NCBI RefSeq assembly: GCF_000350085.1
Contig: NZ_CAUM01000134.1
Location: forward strand, 62,001 to 126,000
Source of the DNA: Mesorhizobium metallidurans STM 2683
GTDB taxonomy: Bacteria > Pseudomonadota > Alphaproteobacteria > Rhizobiales > Rhizobiaceae
Length of the DNA stretch: 64,000 nucleotides
Direction of reading: 5' to 3'
Below, piece after piece: positions 24,447-34,000 of this stretch. The notes under the pieces were generated by a model. It saw nothing but the letters and a program-made list of their open reading frames with translations. It was not told the DNA's origin and ran no database searches. Each line of letters opens with the position of its first letter. The stretch's first letter is position 1. The position numbers were made by a program, and so were the translations under genes.

Positions 24447-26639
24447 TCAGTTCGGCCTCTTGCCGCTTGGACGCTTCGGCGGAGCACCAACGAAGCCCGG
24501 ACCATTGCCGTGCGGCGCATCTTCCGGCAGGCCTTCATGCGCGGCGTGTTCCTTGTCGAACTTGATCACCGGCTCCATTTTCGCCAGCACGTCGTCGGCA
24601 AGCCAGCACAGGCTCATATGGCCGTCGCCCAGGTTCTTCACCGGCGGCACTTTCGTCTCGCACAGATTGTCCGGCACCAATTTCTTGTAGCCGCAGCGCG
24701 TCTGGAACGGACATCCGGTTGGCGGGTTCATCGCCGACGGGATGTCGCCTTCCAGCACGATGTGTTTTTTCACCACGCTGGTGTCGGCGATCGGGATCGC
24801 CGAGAGCAGCGCCTCGGTGTAGGGATGATAGGGCGGCGCGAAGATCTGGTCTGTCGTGCCCTGTTCGACGATATAGCCGAGATACATGACGACGACGCGG
24901 TCGGCGATGTAGCGCACGACGGACAGATCGTGGCTGATGAACAGCATCGTCGTCTTGTTCTTGCGCTGGATGTCCATCAGGAGTTCGGTCACCGCCGCCT
25001 GCACCGACACATCGAGCGCCGAGACCGGCTCGTCGGCCACCACCACCTTGGCGTCGCCGGCAAAGGCCCGCGCCACGCCGATACGCTGTTTCTGGCCGCC
25101 TGAAAGCTGGCGTGGCTTGCGGGTTTCGAATGCTCTCGGCAGCTTCACCAGGTCGAGCAACTCGAGCATGCGCTTGCGCCGCTCGGCGACATTGTTGCCG
25201 ACATTGAATTTTTCCAGCGTGCGGATGATCTGCGAACCGACGGAGTGGCTCGGATTGAGCGTGTCGAAGGGATTCTGGAACACCATCTGGATCGACGACA
25301 CGGTGTCGACGCTGCGCTTCTCGACCCCGGTCGACTGGATCTGCTCGTTGCCGAGCGTCACGCTGCCGGAGCTTGCCGTCTCCAGCCCGAGCAGCACCTT
25401 GGCCAGTGTCGACTTGCCGCAGCCGGACTCGCCGACGATGGCGACGGTCTCGGACTCGCGCGCCACGAACGAAATCGTCTCGTTGGCCTTGACGACGCGG
25501 CCCTCGCTCGAACCGAACACCTCGCTGCCGCCGACCTTGTAGTATTTCCTGAGGTCTTCGATCTTGAGCACCGGCGCGCCGGGCACGACGCGCTCGTTGA
25601 CCTTTTTGGCGCCGGGCGGCAGCGCTTCCCAATCGATCTCGTTGAAGCGCACGCAGCGCGAAAAATGGCCCTCATGGCCCTCGACCGCGATCATCGGGAT
25701 TTCGGCGGCATTGCAGACGCCTTCGACGAAATGGTGGCAGCGCGGGCCGAAATTGCAGCCCTTCGGCCGCTCGTGCGGCAGCGGCAATTGTCCCGGGATG
25801 GAGATCAGCGGCCGTGAATTCTTGTCGGCGCCGGGCAGCGGGATCGAACGGAACAGGCCTTGCGTGTAGGGATGGCGCATCCGGTCGAAGACGTCCTTGA
25901 TCTTGCCGGTCTCCACCGCCTCGCCGGAATACATCACCGTGATGCGGTCGCAGGTCTCCAGGATCAGGCCGAGATTGTGCGACACGAAGATCATCGAGGT
26001 GCCGAACTTCTCGCCGAGGCCCTTGACCAGATCGACGATGCCCGCTTCCACCGTCACGTCGAGCGCTGTCGTCGGCTCGTCGAGCAGAAGCAGCGCCGGC
26101 TTCGACAGCAGCGCCATGGCAATGACGATGCGCTGCTGCTGACCGCCGGAAAGCTGGTGCGGATAGGAACGCATCATGCGCTCCGGATCGGGCAGCCTCA
26201 CCGAACGCACCATTTCGAGCGCTCGGCTGTAGGCCTCTTCCTTCGACACCTTGTCGTGGATCAGCGGCACTTCCATGAGCTGCTGGCCGACCTTCATCGC
26301 TGGGTTGAGGCTCGCCATCGGCTCCTGGTAGATCATCGCGATCTTGTTGCCGCGGATGGCGCGCAGTTCCTCGTCGGACAGCTCGCCCATGTCCTTGCCC
26401 TGGAACTTGATCCGTCCGCCGACGATCTTTCCGATATTGGAAAGGTCGCGCATGATGCCGAGCGACACGGTCGACTTGCCACAGCCGCTCTCGCCGACAA
26501 TGCCCATCGCCTCGCCGGGCATGACGGTGCAGGAAAAGTCCATGACGGCCGGAATCTCGCCCTTGCGGGTGAAGAAGGAGATCGACAGGTTCTCGATCTC
26601 GATGATCGGCTCTCCGGGATTTCGAACTGCCTCATTCAT
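24447..26639 (-). CDS. Dipeptide/oligopeptide ABC importer, fused double ATPase (DppD-DppF type)
   Basis: The 730-residue protein contains two complete ABC domains. The first (about 10-260) and the second (about 360-610) each have Walker A GESGCGKST; signatures are LSGGQQQR and LSGGQKQR, and Walker B motifs end DEPTTALD and DEPVSALD. Each is followed by an oligopeptide-type C-terminal extension with cysteines (GCNFGPRCHH and GCPFQTRCGYKK...LCETKVPP). It powers the permeases encoded just upstream. ATG 26639 follows GGAG at seven bases; the TTG at 26651 is less likely. This is the last gene of the four-gene minus-strand operon. Confidence 0.92.
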   Translation of the reverse strand: MNEAVRNPGEPIIEIENLSISFFTRKGEIPAVMDFSCTVMPGEAMGIVGESGCGKSTVSLGIMRDLSNIGKIVGGRIKFQGKDMGELSDEELRAIRGNKIAMIYQEPMASLNPAMKVGQQLMEVPLIHDKVSKEEAYSRALEMVRSVRLPDPERMMRSYPHQLSGGQQQRIVIAMALLSKPALLLLDEPTTALDVTVEAGIVDLVKGLGEKFGTSMIFVSHNLGLILETCDRITVMYSGEAVETGKIKDVFDRMRHPYTQGLFRSIPLPGADKNSRPLISIPGQLPLPHERPKGCNFGPRCHHFVEGVCNAAEIPMIAVEGHEGHFSRCVRFNEIDWEALPPGAKKVNERVVPGAPVLKIEDLRKYYKVGGSEVFGSSEGRVVKANETISFVARESETVAIVGESGCGKSTLAKVLLGLETASSGSVTLGNEQIQSTGVEKRSVDTVSSIQMVFQNPFDTLNPSHSVGSQIIRTLEKFNVGNNVAERRKRMLELLDLVKLPRAFETRKPRQLSGGQKQRIGVARAFAGDAKVVVADEPVSALDVSVQAAVTELLMDIQRKNKTTMLFISHDLSVVRYIADRVVVMYLGYIVEQGTTDQIFAPPYHPYTEALLSAIPIADTSVVKKHIVLEGDIPSAMNPPTGCPFQTRCGYKKLVPDNLCETKVPPVKNLGDGHMSLCWLADDVLAKMEPVIKFDKEHAAHEGLPEDAPHGNGPGFVGAPPKRPSGKRPN

Positions 26640-26721
26640 GGGTCGCTCCAATCCTTATCTGTCAGGCCATATTTGTCAGCCAAGTCGTTCTCTCGGCCAC
26701 GCAGGGCCGAAGGTCCGTCCA

Positions 26722-27879
26722 TCAATCCTTCATCGACTGTTCGCGCAGCGAATCGGCCAGGAGATTAAGGCCCAGCACGAATGACATCAGTGCGATCGTC
26801 GGTGGCAGCGCCGGGTGGATGAAGGAGCGCAGCAGCCGGCTGGCGTCCTTGATCGCGGTGCCCCAGTCCGGGCTTTCCGGCGCCAGCCCCAGCCCGAAAT
26901 AACCGAGCGTGCCGAGCAGGATCGTGGTGTAGCCGATGCGCAGGCAGGCATCGACGATCAGCGGGCCGCGCGCATTGGGCAGGATTTCCCACAGCATGAT
27001 GTACCAGGGCGATTCACCGCGCGTCTGTGCCGCCGCCACATAGTCGCGCGTCTTGATGTCCATGACCAGGCCGCGCACGATGCGGAACACGCCGGGGCTG
27101 GACGCGAACACCACCGCCACGAAGATGTTGAGCTGGTTGGGGTCGATATGGATGATCTTCAGCGGATCCTTGTCGAAGACAAGGCCGGCATAGACCCAGC
27201 CGCCAAGAATCAACGTCAGCCCGAGCAGGATGTAGAGGCGGTCCGGCCGGTTCTTGTAGCGGGTCCAGAACAGCACACTGAAGAAGATGATCGGAAACAG
27301 GAAGAAGATACCTGCGAGCCCATAGGGGATCGGCGTCTCCATGATGCCTGGCGTCACCAGGAGATAGAACAGCAGGATCACCGGGAAAGCCAGAACAAGG
27401 TTGGCGAGGAAGGACAGCACGGTGTCGATCTTGCCGCCGTAATAGCCAGCCGGCAGGCCGAGCGTGATGCCGACCATCAGCGCAAATCCGGTCGCTGCCG
27501 GCGCGATGATCAGCACGATCTGGCTGCCATAGACCATGCGGGAAAACACGTCGCGGGCGAGCTTGTCGCCGCCGAAGAGGTAGATAAGTCCCGATTTCGG
27601 CTCGATAGCGCCGGGCAGCGCGTCCTTCATGATCGGCACCTGGGAGAGCGGATCGAAGGGCGCGACGGTTGACGCGAAGATCGCCGTGAACAGCCAGAAC
27701 AGGCAGATGCCGACGCCGACGATACCGACGCCGCTGTCGAAGAGCTGGCCGTAGAGGCCGAGCTTCTTCTTGTAGAGGAAGCTCGCCCCCATGACGATGG
27801 CAAGACCGACCCAGACCGGCCAGAAACGCGCTAGCACGCCAAGCACGATATTGAAGGCGCCGATATATTCGACCTGCAT
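26722..27879 (-). CDS. Peptide ABC importer permease, DppC-like, extended
   Basis: This 385-residue inner-membrane permease is longer than the usual 300 because of an extra N-terminal segment and an insertion of hydrophobic segments around residues 175-235 (FFLFPIIFFSVLFWTRYKNR, then LYILLGLTLILGGWVYAGL). The ABC-coupling loop reads DIKTRDYVAAAQTRGESPWYIMLWEILPNA, typical of this permease group. It is 12 bp from the DppB-like gene. Confidence 0.88.
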   Translation of the reverse strand: MQVEYIGAFNIVLGVLARFWPVWVGLAIVMGASFLYKKKLGLYGQLFDSGVGIVGVGICLFWLFTAIFASTVAPFDPLSQVPIMKDALPGAIEPKSGLIYLFGGDKLARDVFSRMVYGSQIVLIIAPAATGFALMVGITLGLPAGYYGGKIDTVLSFLANLVLAFPVILLFYLLVTPGIMETPIPYGLAGIFFLFPIIFFSVLFWTRYKNRPDRLYILLGLTLILGGWVYAGLVFDKDPLKIIHIDPNQLNIFVAVVFASSPGVFRIVRGLVMDIKTRDYVAAAQTRGESPWYIMLWEILPNARGPLIVDACLRIGYTTILLGTLGYFGLGLAPESPDWGTAIKDASRLLRSFIHPALPPTIALMSFVLGLNLLADSLREQSMKD

Positions 27880-27891
27880 CCGCCCGATCCC

Positions 27892-28926
27892 CTACTGCAC
27901 TCTGATACGCGGATTGAGAAACGCGTAGCCAACATCGGAAATGAGCTGGGTGATCAGCACGATGAACACCGAGACCAGCGAACAGCCGAGCAAAAGGTCG
28001 ATATCGTTGTTGCCGGCCGCCTCGACCAGCGTGTAGCCGAAGCCCTGGTAGCGGAACATCACCTCGACGATGACGACGCCGGTGAGCAGCCAGGGAAATT
28101 GCAGCATGATGACGGTGAACGGGGCGATCAGCGCGTTGCGCAACGCATGTTTGACCACGACGCTGCCGAAGGAGAGGCCCTTCAGCCGGGCAGTACGGAT
28201 ATATTGCTGCGTCATCACTTCGACCATCGAGGCGCGGGTCATGCGGGCGATGTAGCCGATGCCGTAGATCGCCAGCGTCATGACCGGCAGTGTGAAGTTG
28301 TAGAAGGTGATGCCCTGGCTGGCCGAGGCCGCCGAACCATTCAGTATGCCGAGCCATGAGGCGAAAATGACGGTGAAGATGACGCCCGAAACATATTCGG
28401 GCGTCGCCGTCGAGGCGATCGAGGCGACGGACAGCGTCCGGTCGGTTCGCGAGCCTTCGCGCATGCCGGCAAGGATGCCTATCAAAAGCGAGACCGGCAC
28501 CATAACCAAAAGTACACAGAGCATCAGGATGCCGGTGGCGCTAAGCGCCGGAAAGAGCTTCGACGCGACCGTCGTTTTGAACTTTGTCGAGCAGCCGAAA
28601 TCGCCTTGAAGTATGCCGGAGAATGTCGGCACGACCGGATCGTTGCAGAAGGAAAAACGTTGGGCGGGCTTGCCCGTCGCTGGGTCCGTGACCGGCTGCT
28701 TGGGCACGATGCCGAGCCATTGGCCGTAACGGGCAAAGAAATTCTGTCGATAGCCATGGTTGACCAGCCAGCTTTCGAGCTGCTCGGCCGAGGTATGCAT
28801 CTCGGTCTGGCTGATCGCCAGCTTCTTCAGATTGGGTTCGAGATTGATCAGGAAGAAGACGATCATTGTCAGGCACAGCATCGTCAATGCCATCGTGCCG
28901 AGACGTCGAAGGACGAAAGAAAGCAT
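27892..28926 (-). CDS. Peptide ABC importer permease, DppB-like
   Basis: This 344-residue permease starts with the classic MLSFVLRRLGTMALTMLCLT segment, has a large periplasmic loop (about 60-130) and ends with the BPD_transp_1 core. The coupling loop is EVMTQQYIRTARLKGLSFGSVVVKHALRNA, a strong match to the family. It lies between the binding-protein gene and the DppC-like gene on the same strand. Confidence 0.91.
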   Translation of the reverse strand: MLSFVLRRLGTMALTMLCLTMIVFFLINLEPNLKKLAISQTEMHTSAEQLESWLVNHGYRQNFFARYGQWLGIVPKQPVTDPATGKPAQRFSFCNDPVVPTFSGILQGDFGCSTKFKTTVASKLFPALSATGILMLCVLLVMVPVSLLIGILAGMREGSRTDRTLSVASIASTATPEYVSGVIFTVIFASWLGILNGSAASASQGITFYNFTLPVMTLAIYGIGYIARMTRASMVEVMTQQYIRTARLKGLSFGSVVVKHALRNALIAPFTVIMLQFPWLLTGVVIVEVMFRYQGFGYTLVEAAGNNDIDLLLGCSLVSVFIVLITQLISDVGYAFLNPRIRVQ

Positions 28927-29049
28927 GGCGGCCCCCTGCCGGTGGGGTTGGGGTCAGGCGCTGTCAACCCTTGATTTGTCGCATGAGCCGGCTTGGAAAG
29001 TCAGCAGCCTTTTTGCGCTGACCCGCATTTGCCGATCATGTTCGAAACA

Positions 29050-29076
29050 GGAGGAAGGGACAAACGCCCTCCCTCC
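29050..29076 (-). terminator. Hairpin between the binding-protein and permease genes
   Basis: GGAGGAAGGG pairs with CCCTCCCTCC (one mismatch) around a seven-base loop, just after the binding-protein stop codon. The 167-bp gap and the stem suggest partial termination or 3' stabilisation, so that binding protein is made in excess over permease. There is no clear U-tract. Confidence 0.5.
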
Positions 29077-29093
29077 CCTTTGGCCTCTATCGA

Positions 29094-30746
29094 TCAGGCC
29101 TGCTCGAGCCAGACCTTGCCGTAGTCGCGCTCATATGTCGGATGCATGGCGTAGTTCTTAACCGCGGCAACCGAGTGACTGTAGAGCTTGCGCCAATAAG
29201 GCTGGATGATGATGCCGGAATCCTGCAGGATCTGCTCGATGTCCTTCATCATCTCCTTGCGCTTGGCTGCGTCGGCGACGGCGAGCGCGGCATTGAGCTT
29301 GGCATCCCACTCCTTGTTGGACCAGGCAGTCTCGTTCCAGGCTTCACCGGTACGATAGCCGATTGCAAGCACCTGGACGCCGAGCGGCCGCATGTTCCAG
29401 TTGGTCATGGACAGCGGATACTTGGTCCAGTCGTTCCAGAACGTCGAGCCGGGCAGCACCGTGCGCTTCACCTTGATGCCGGCGTCACGCAGCTGGGCGG
29501 CGATCGCATCGCCGGTGTTCTTGTGCCAGTCCTCGTCGACCGTGATCAGTTCATGCTCGAAATCGGCCTGGCCGGCTTCGGCCATCAGGGCCTTGGCCTT
29601 GGCGGGATCGCGGGCGATTTTCGGCAGCTCGTAATATTCCGGATGAATCGCGCAGACATGGTGGTTCTCTGCGACGGTGCCGGCATTGCCGTAACCGAGC
29701 TGGAGGACGACGGCGTTGTCGACGCCGAGTTGCAGCGCCTGGCGCACCTTCTGGTCCTCGTAAGGCTTGTTGGCGACGTTGGTGCGGCAGACGATGGTCG
29801 CCGCGGTGACCACCTCGGACTTCACCAGATCCATGCCGTCGAGGATCGACACATAGTCGGCCGACGTCTCGAAATTGGTGTGGACTTCGCCCGCTTCGAA
29901 AGCGCTGACCATGGCCGCGGGATCGGTGCCGTAGTCGATGAATTCGACACCGTCGAGGAAAACCTCGCCGTCCCACCATTTGTTGTCTTCACGACGCTTG
30001 TAGACCACCTTCTGGCCGACATCGTAGGACACGAGCTCGAACGGGCCGGTGCCGATCGGGCAAGCCTTGAAGTCGCCGCCCTTCTCGTCGAACGTCTTGT
30101 GGACGATGAGGCCGGGATAGTCGCACATGTTCGGGATGAGCGCGATATCAGGCGAGCTGAGCTTCAGCTTGACGGTCATGTCGTCGACCTTGGTCACGGC
30201 GCTTTCGTCCAGCTTGTCGTCCTTGACCAGCGAGCCGAGACGGCCGGGCATGGAATTGCCTTCGGCTTTCTTGTCGGCCCAGCGCTTGAGGTTGAAGATG
30301 ACGTCATCGGCGTTGAATGCATCGCCATTCGTCCAGGTCACGCCCTTGCGCACATGCAGCGTGTATTCGGTCGCGTCGTCGTTGACCTCCCAGCTCTCGA
30401 GCAGATAGGGGCGGAATGTGTATTCAGTCGTGTATTTGACCAGCGGCTCGAGCGCCTGACGCTCGGCGTTGGCGATTTCCGACCAGTCGGATTTGCGCGG
30501 ATCCTTCGGATCCTTGATCCACTGCGCGACCTTCAGCGTGCCGCCTTTCTTGCCCTGTACTTCTTCCGCCTTGGCCGGCGTCGGATCGGCAAGGCCGAGC
30601 AGGCCGTAGGCCATCGCCGTGGACGCGCCGAAAACGCTGGCTAGCGCCAGGAACTCCCGGCGGTCCATCTTTCCTGCCTTGGCTTCTTCGGCCATTGCCA
30701 GGATGTGATCCGGAACGCGGTCACCACTACTTTTGTAAATTGCCAT
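29094..30746 (-). CDS. Peptide ABC importer substrate-binding protein with Tat-like signal
   Basis: The 550-residue SBP_bac_5 protein has a twin-arginine-like leader: a charged N-region, then DRREFLALASVFGASTAMAY and cleavage near PAKA-EE. Family blocks include NAERQALEPLVKYT, YTLHVRKGVTWTNGDAFNADDV, GTGPFELVSYDVGQ and the C-terminal RKLYSHSVAAVKNYAMHPTY. ATG 30746 has GGGAG six bases upstream, better than ATG 30776. It is the first gene of the operon. Peptides or other oligomeric ligands are likely, but specificity is unknown. Confidence 0.9.
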   Translation of the reverse strand: MAIYKSSGDRVPDHILAMAEEAKAGKMDRREFLALASVFGASTAMAYGLLGLADPTPAKAEEVQGKKGGTLKVAQWIKDPKDPRKSDWSEIANAERQALEPLVKYTTEYTFRPYLLESWEVNDDATEYTLHVRKGVTWTNGDAFNADDVIFNLKRWADKKAEGNSMPGRLGSLVKDDKLDESAVTKVDDMTVKLKLSSPDIALIPNMCDYPGLIVHKTFDEKGGDFKACPIGTGPFELVSYDVGQKVVYKRREDNKWWDGEVFLDGVEFIDYGTDPAAMVSAFEAGEVHTNFETSADYVSILDGMDLVKSEVVTAATIVCRTNVANKPYEDQKVRQALQLGVDNAVVLQLGYGNAGTVAENHHVCAIHPEYYELPKIARDPAKAKALMAEAGQADFEHELITVDEDWHKNTGDAIAAQLRDAGIKVKRTVLPGSTFWNDWTKYPLSMTNWNMRPLGVQVLAIGYRTGEAWNETAWSNKEWDAKLNAALAVADAAKRKEMMKDIEQILQDSGIIIQPYWRKLYSHSVAAVKNYAMHPTYERDYGKVWLEQA

Positions 30747-31048
30747 GACTGACTCCCATTGTTGGCTTTCTGCCATTTAACATTCCGCATCCGGGCCATG
30801 ATGTCAAAGACGACACGGAATTGGAACATGCCAAGGAATGTGCAACTTTGGAAGCGAGGCAGTTCGCGTGATAACGACAGTCTTGGCGCAAAATTGCTAC
30901 TGCCCGGCAGATTTCGTCGAATCTCCGGCACCAACTAAATTGAGACATTTATCAAAGTTGGACAGCACCAGCCGATCCCGAAGGTGGTGCCAAGAGTGAT
31001 GCCGACCAGATAGTCAGTTTGCCCGACTCTTTTGCTGTCGGCTTGGCT
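30747..31048. other. Intergenic region between tamB and the peptide importer
   Basis: This 302-bp stretch must hold the importer promoter and the end of the tamB transcript. I see only weak hairpins (GCACCA...TGGTGC near 30965-30990; CCGAC...GTCGG at 31023-31041) and no convincing gene, known operator or strong terminator. Confidence 0.5.
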
Positions 31049-34000
31049 TCAATATTCGCGTTCATAGAAAATGCCGCCCTTGGCTTCGCCGGCATCGTTG
31101 GCCTCGCCGCGCAATTTGACGCCGCGTCCGACATTGAGATCGATCGTCGCCTTGCCTGACCCCGGCTTGTCGCCCTTCTGGATCGTGACATAGGTACGGT
31201 CGTTGAGATATTTGCCCGCCGAGACGGCGGTCCCGCCCTTGTCGTCCGTCGTCACGTCGAGATCGTCGACGCCGATCGCGCTGCGCAGGTTTTCGAGCAG
31301 CGAGGTCGAGCCGCCGATACCGGCCAGTTGCCCGGCGGCTTCGGCTAGCTGGGCGATCTGCAGCGGCGACAGGTTCGACATCGAGCGGCCGAAGATCAAC
31401 TGCGCCAGAATCTCGTCCTCCGGCAGCGCCGGCACCGAGGAGAAGGTGAACTTCGGATTGGTCGCCTCGCCCGAAACGACGATGGTGACAGTGGCGCTGG
31501 TCGTCGTCGATGTTGCGGTGAGGTTGAGGTAGGGCACCAGCGAGCCCGAAAAACCGACCGTGCCTTCGGTGAAGGTCAGCCGCTTGCCGAGGATCGTCAG
31601 CCGCCCGCGCTGCAGGGTGAAGGTGCCGACCGCTTGCGGCGACGAGGCCGGGCCGGTCAGCTTGAGCGAACCGCCAAGCTCGGCGTCGACGCCCCTGCCC
31701 TGGATGAAGATCTGGTTCGGTGCGTTGACCGTAACGTCGAGGTTGAGGCCGCTGCCACCGCTGCTGCTGCTCGCGGTTGGCGGACGCAGCGCCTTGTCCT
31801 GCGCGCGCACGGCGCCTGGTGCGTTCTTGTGCTTGACGTCGAGCGCCGCCAGCGAGCCCGGTAGCTTGTCGGGAACGGTGATGACGGTCTTGGCCAGATT
31901 GATGGTACCCGAAATCACCGGCGCCGAAGCAAGGGGTCCCTTGATGGTCAGGTCGCCGCCGAGATTGGCGGTGACCACCCTGCCATCGGTGTAGCGGCCG
32001 TCGACGAGCTTAACCGACAGATCGGCTGGAAAACCCCGTGCCGCATCGATGCCGACAGTGCCGCTGGCCGACAGGCTGCCGCGCGTCGACAACGTGCCCG
32101 TCAGGCGGTTGATCCTGGCGACGCCGTTACCGATTGCGACATCGGCAGTGATGTCGTTGATGGCAAGGCCCGACCGCGCATCGACCAGGCGGGCGCCTGA
32201 TGTGCTGACCGTGCCTGATATCACCGGCGACGTCGCCGGTCCGCGCACCTGCACGTTGACATTGGCCGTGCCGCTCAGTGACAGGCCTTGCGCGGCGAGT
32301 GTCCGGGTCAGGAAGGCGAACGGCACCTTGCCGGAAAAGTCGAGCGCAAGCGCGGGCGTGCCTGCAGTCGTCACCGTGCCGCCGCCCTTGAGTCCGAGAC
32401 CGGCTCCGTCGCTTATGTTGGCGTCGAAGGCCAGCCTGTTGCCGGCGAAGCTGCCGGAGGACGACACGCTCATACCGCCAAAGCCGGCGCCACGGGTCTG
32501 CGACGTCTGGACGCCTGCGGCGTCGATCTTGAAGGCCACGGCCGGATTGGCCGGCGCGCCTGTCACCTTGACCGTGCCCGAGATCGAGCCCGCGGCATCG
32601 AGGCCCGGCGAAAAACTGTTGGCGAGCGAGACCGGCACCCGCGCCAGCGTCGCATTGAGATCGAGCGCCTGCCCGACCTTGCCCGTCACCGTCGCCGTGC
32701 CGCCGCCGAGGTTGAGCACCAGCCTGTCGAGGCTGGTCGTGCCGTTGGCGATGGTGATAGTCGAGGCCCCGGCGATCGCCGCCTTGATGCCCTGAACCGT
32801 CGCCTGGCCGGAATTGAGCTCGACCGTCGTCGTGCCATTGGCGATCCTGACGCGGCCGGCGGCCTTGGCGGGAATGTCCTTGACGGTGGCCCCGCCGGAA
32901 AAGCCGGTCCAGTCGCCATCGCGCTTCAGGTCGACATCGATGCCGCGGATGACGGTACCGCCCGAGGTGACGCTGTCGGCGCGGACTTTTCCGGAGATGA
33001 CCGGCGCAGCGAGGTAATTGGCGACCAACGCGTCGATGGTGACCGTCTTTGCCGAAAGATCGCCGCGTGAGATCGAAGCCGTCGACGCCTTAATGGCAAC
33101 GTTGGGCCCGTTGCCGGTCTTCGAGAAGGCGATCGTGCCGCGCACGTCGCCTTCCGCCTTTTCCAGCGCAAGCGCGGCAAGCGGTCCGATGTCGGGCAAA
33201 TCGAGCGCCACGGTGCCTTCAGGCACGAAGGCATTGTCGAGCGCAAGATCGCCGGAGATCCGGTTCTTGCCGAGCGACAGCAACAGGCCATTGATGGCGC
33301 GCTTGCCGTCTGATGTCGCCAGCACGGCACCGCCTTGCAGGGCCTGGCCGGCGACATTTCCCGTCAGTTGCACATTGGCCGCCGGATTGGCGGCATCGGC
33401 CTTGCCGGTGGCGGTGAGCTGCAGCCCGGTAATTTCGCGTTCGGCCACCGAAAGCCGGTCGCTGTTCACCGTCAGCGATAGGTCTGGCGCGGTGCTTGGC
33501 CCTTGTGCGTTGAGCGCGAAAGCGATGGCACCCGTGGCATCCTTGGACAGAAGCGAGATATCGGCCAGCGCGCCCTTGATGTCGGCGGCGAGTTTGTTGT
33601 CGGCAAGGCTGGCTTTTCCATCGGCGGTCAGTGCACCGGACACCAGCTTGATCGCGTCGGCGGTGACATTGCCGTTGGCATCGCGCTTCAGCGCGGCGCT
33701 GACTTCCGTCCGCTCGCCGAGCACGCCGCGCGCCGCCGCCGGCAACGCTGCGGAAGCCGCATCCGCCCTCAGGTTGAGGTCGATGGCGCCGTTGGCCAGC
33801 GAGACCTTGCCGTTGAAGGCGCTGTTCAGTGCGTCGCCGACCACCGAGCCGCTGTCGATGACGATGGTGTCGGTGGCAAGACTACCCGCGACCTTGGCCG
33901 TGACTTTGCCGGCGAACAGCGGCGCTATGGTCGGATTGTCGAGGCCGAGCTTGTTCGCCGTCACCGTGCCGGAAATCGGCCCGCTCCGGCTCTTCACATC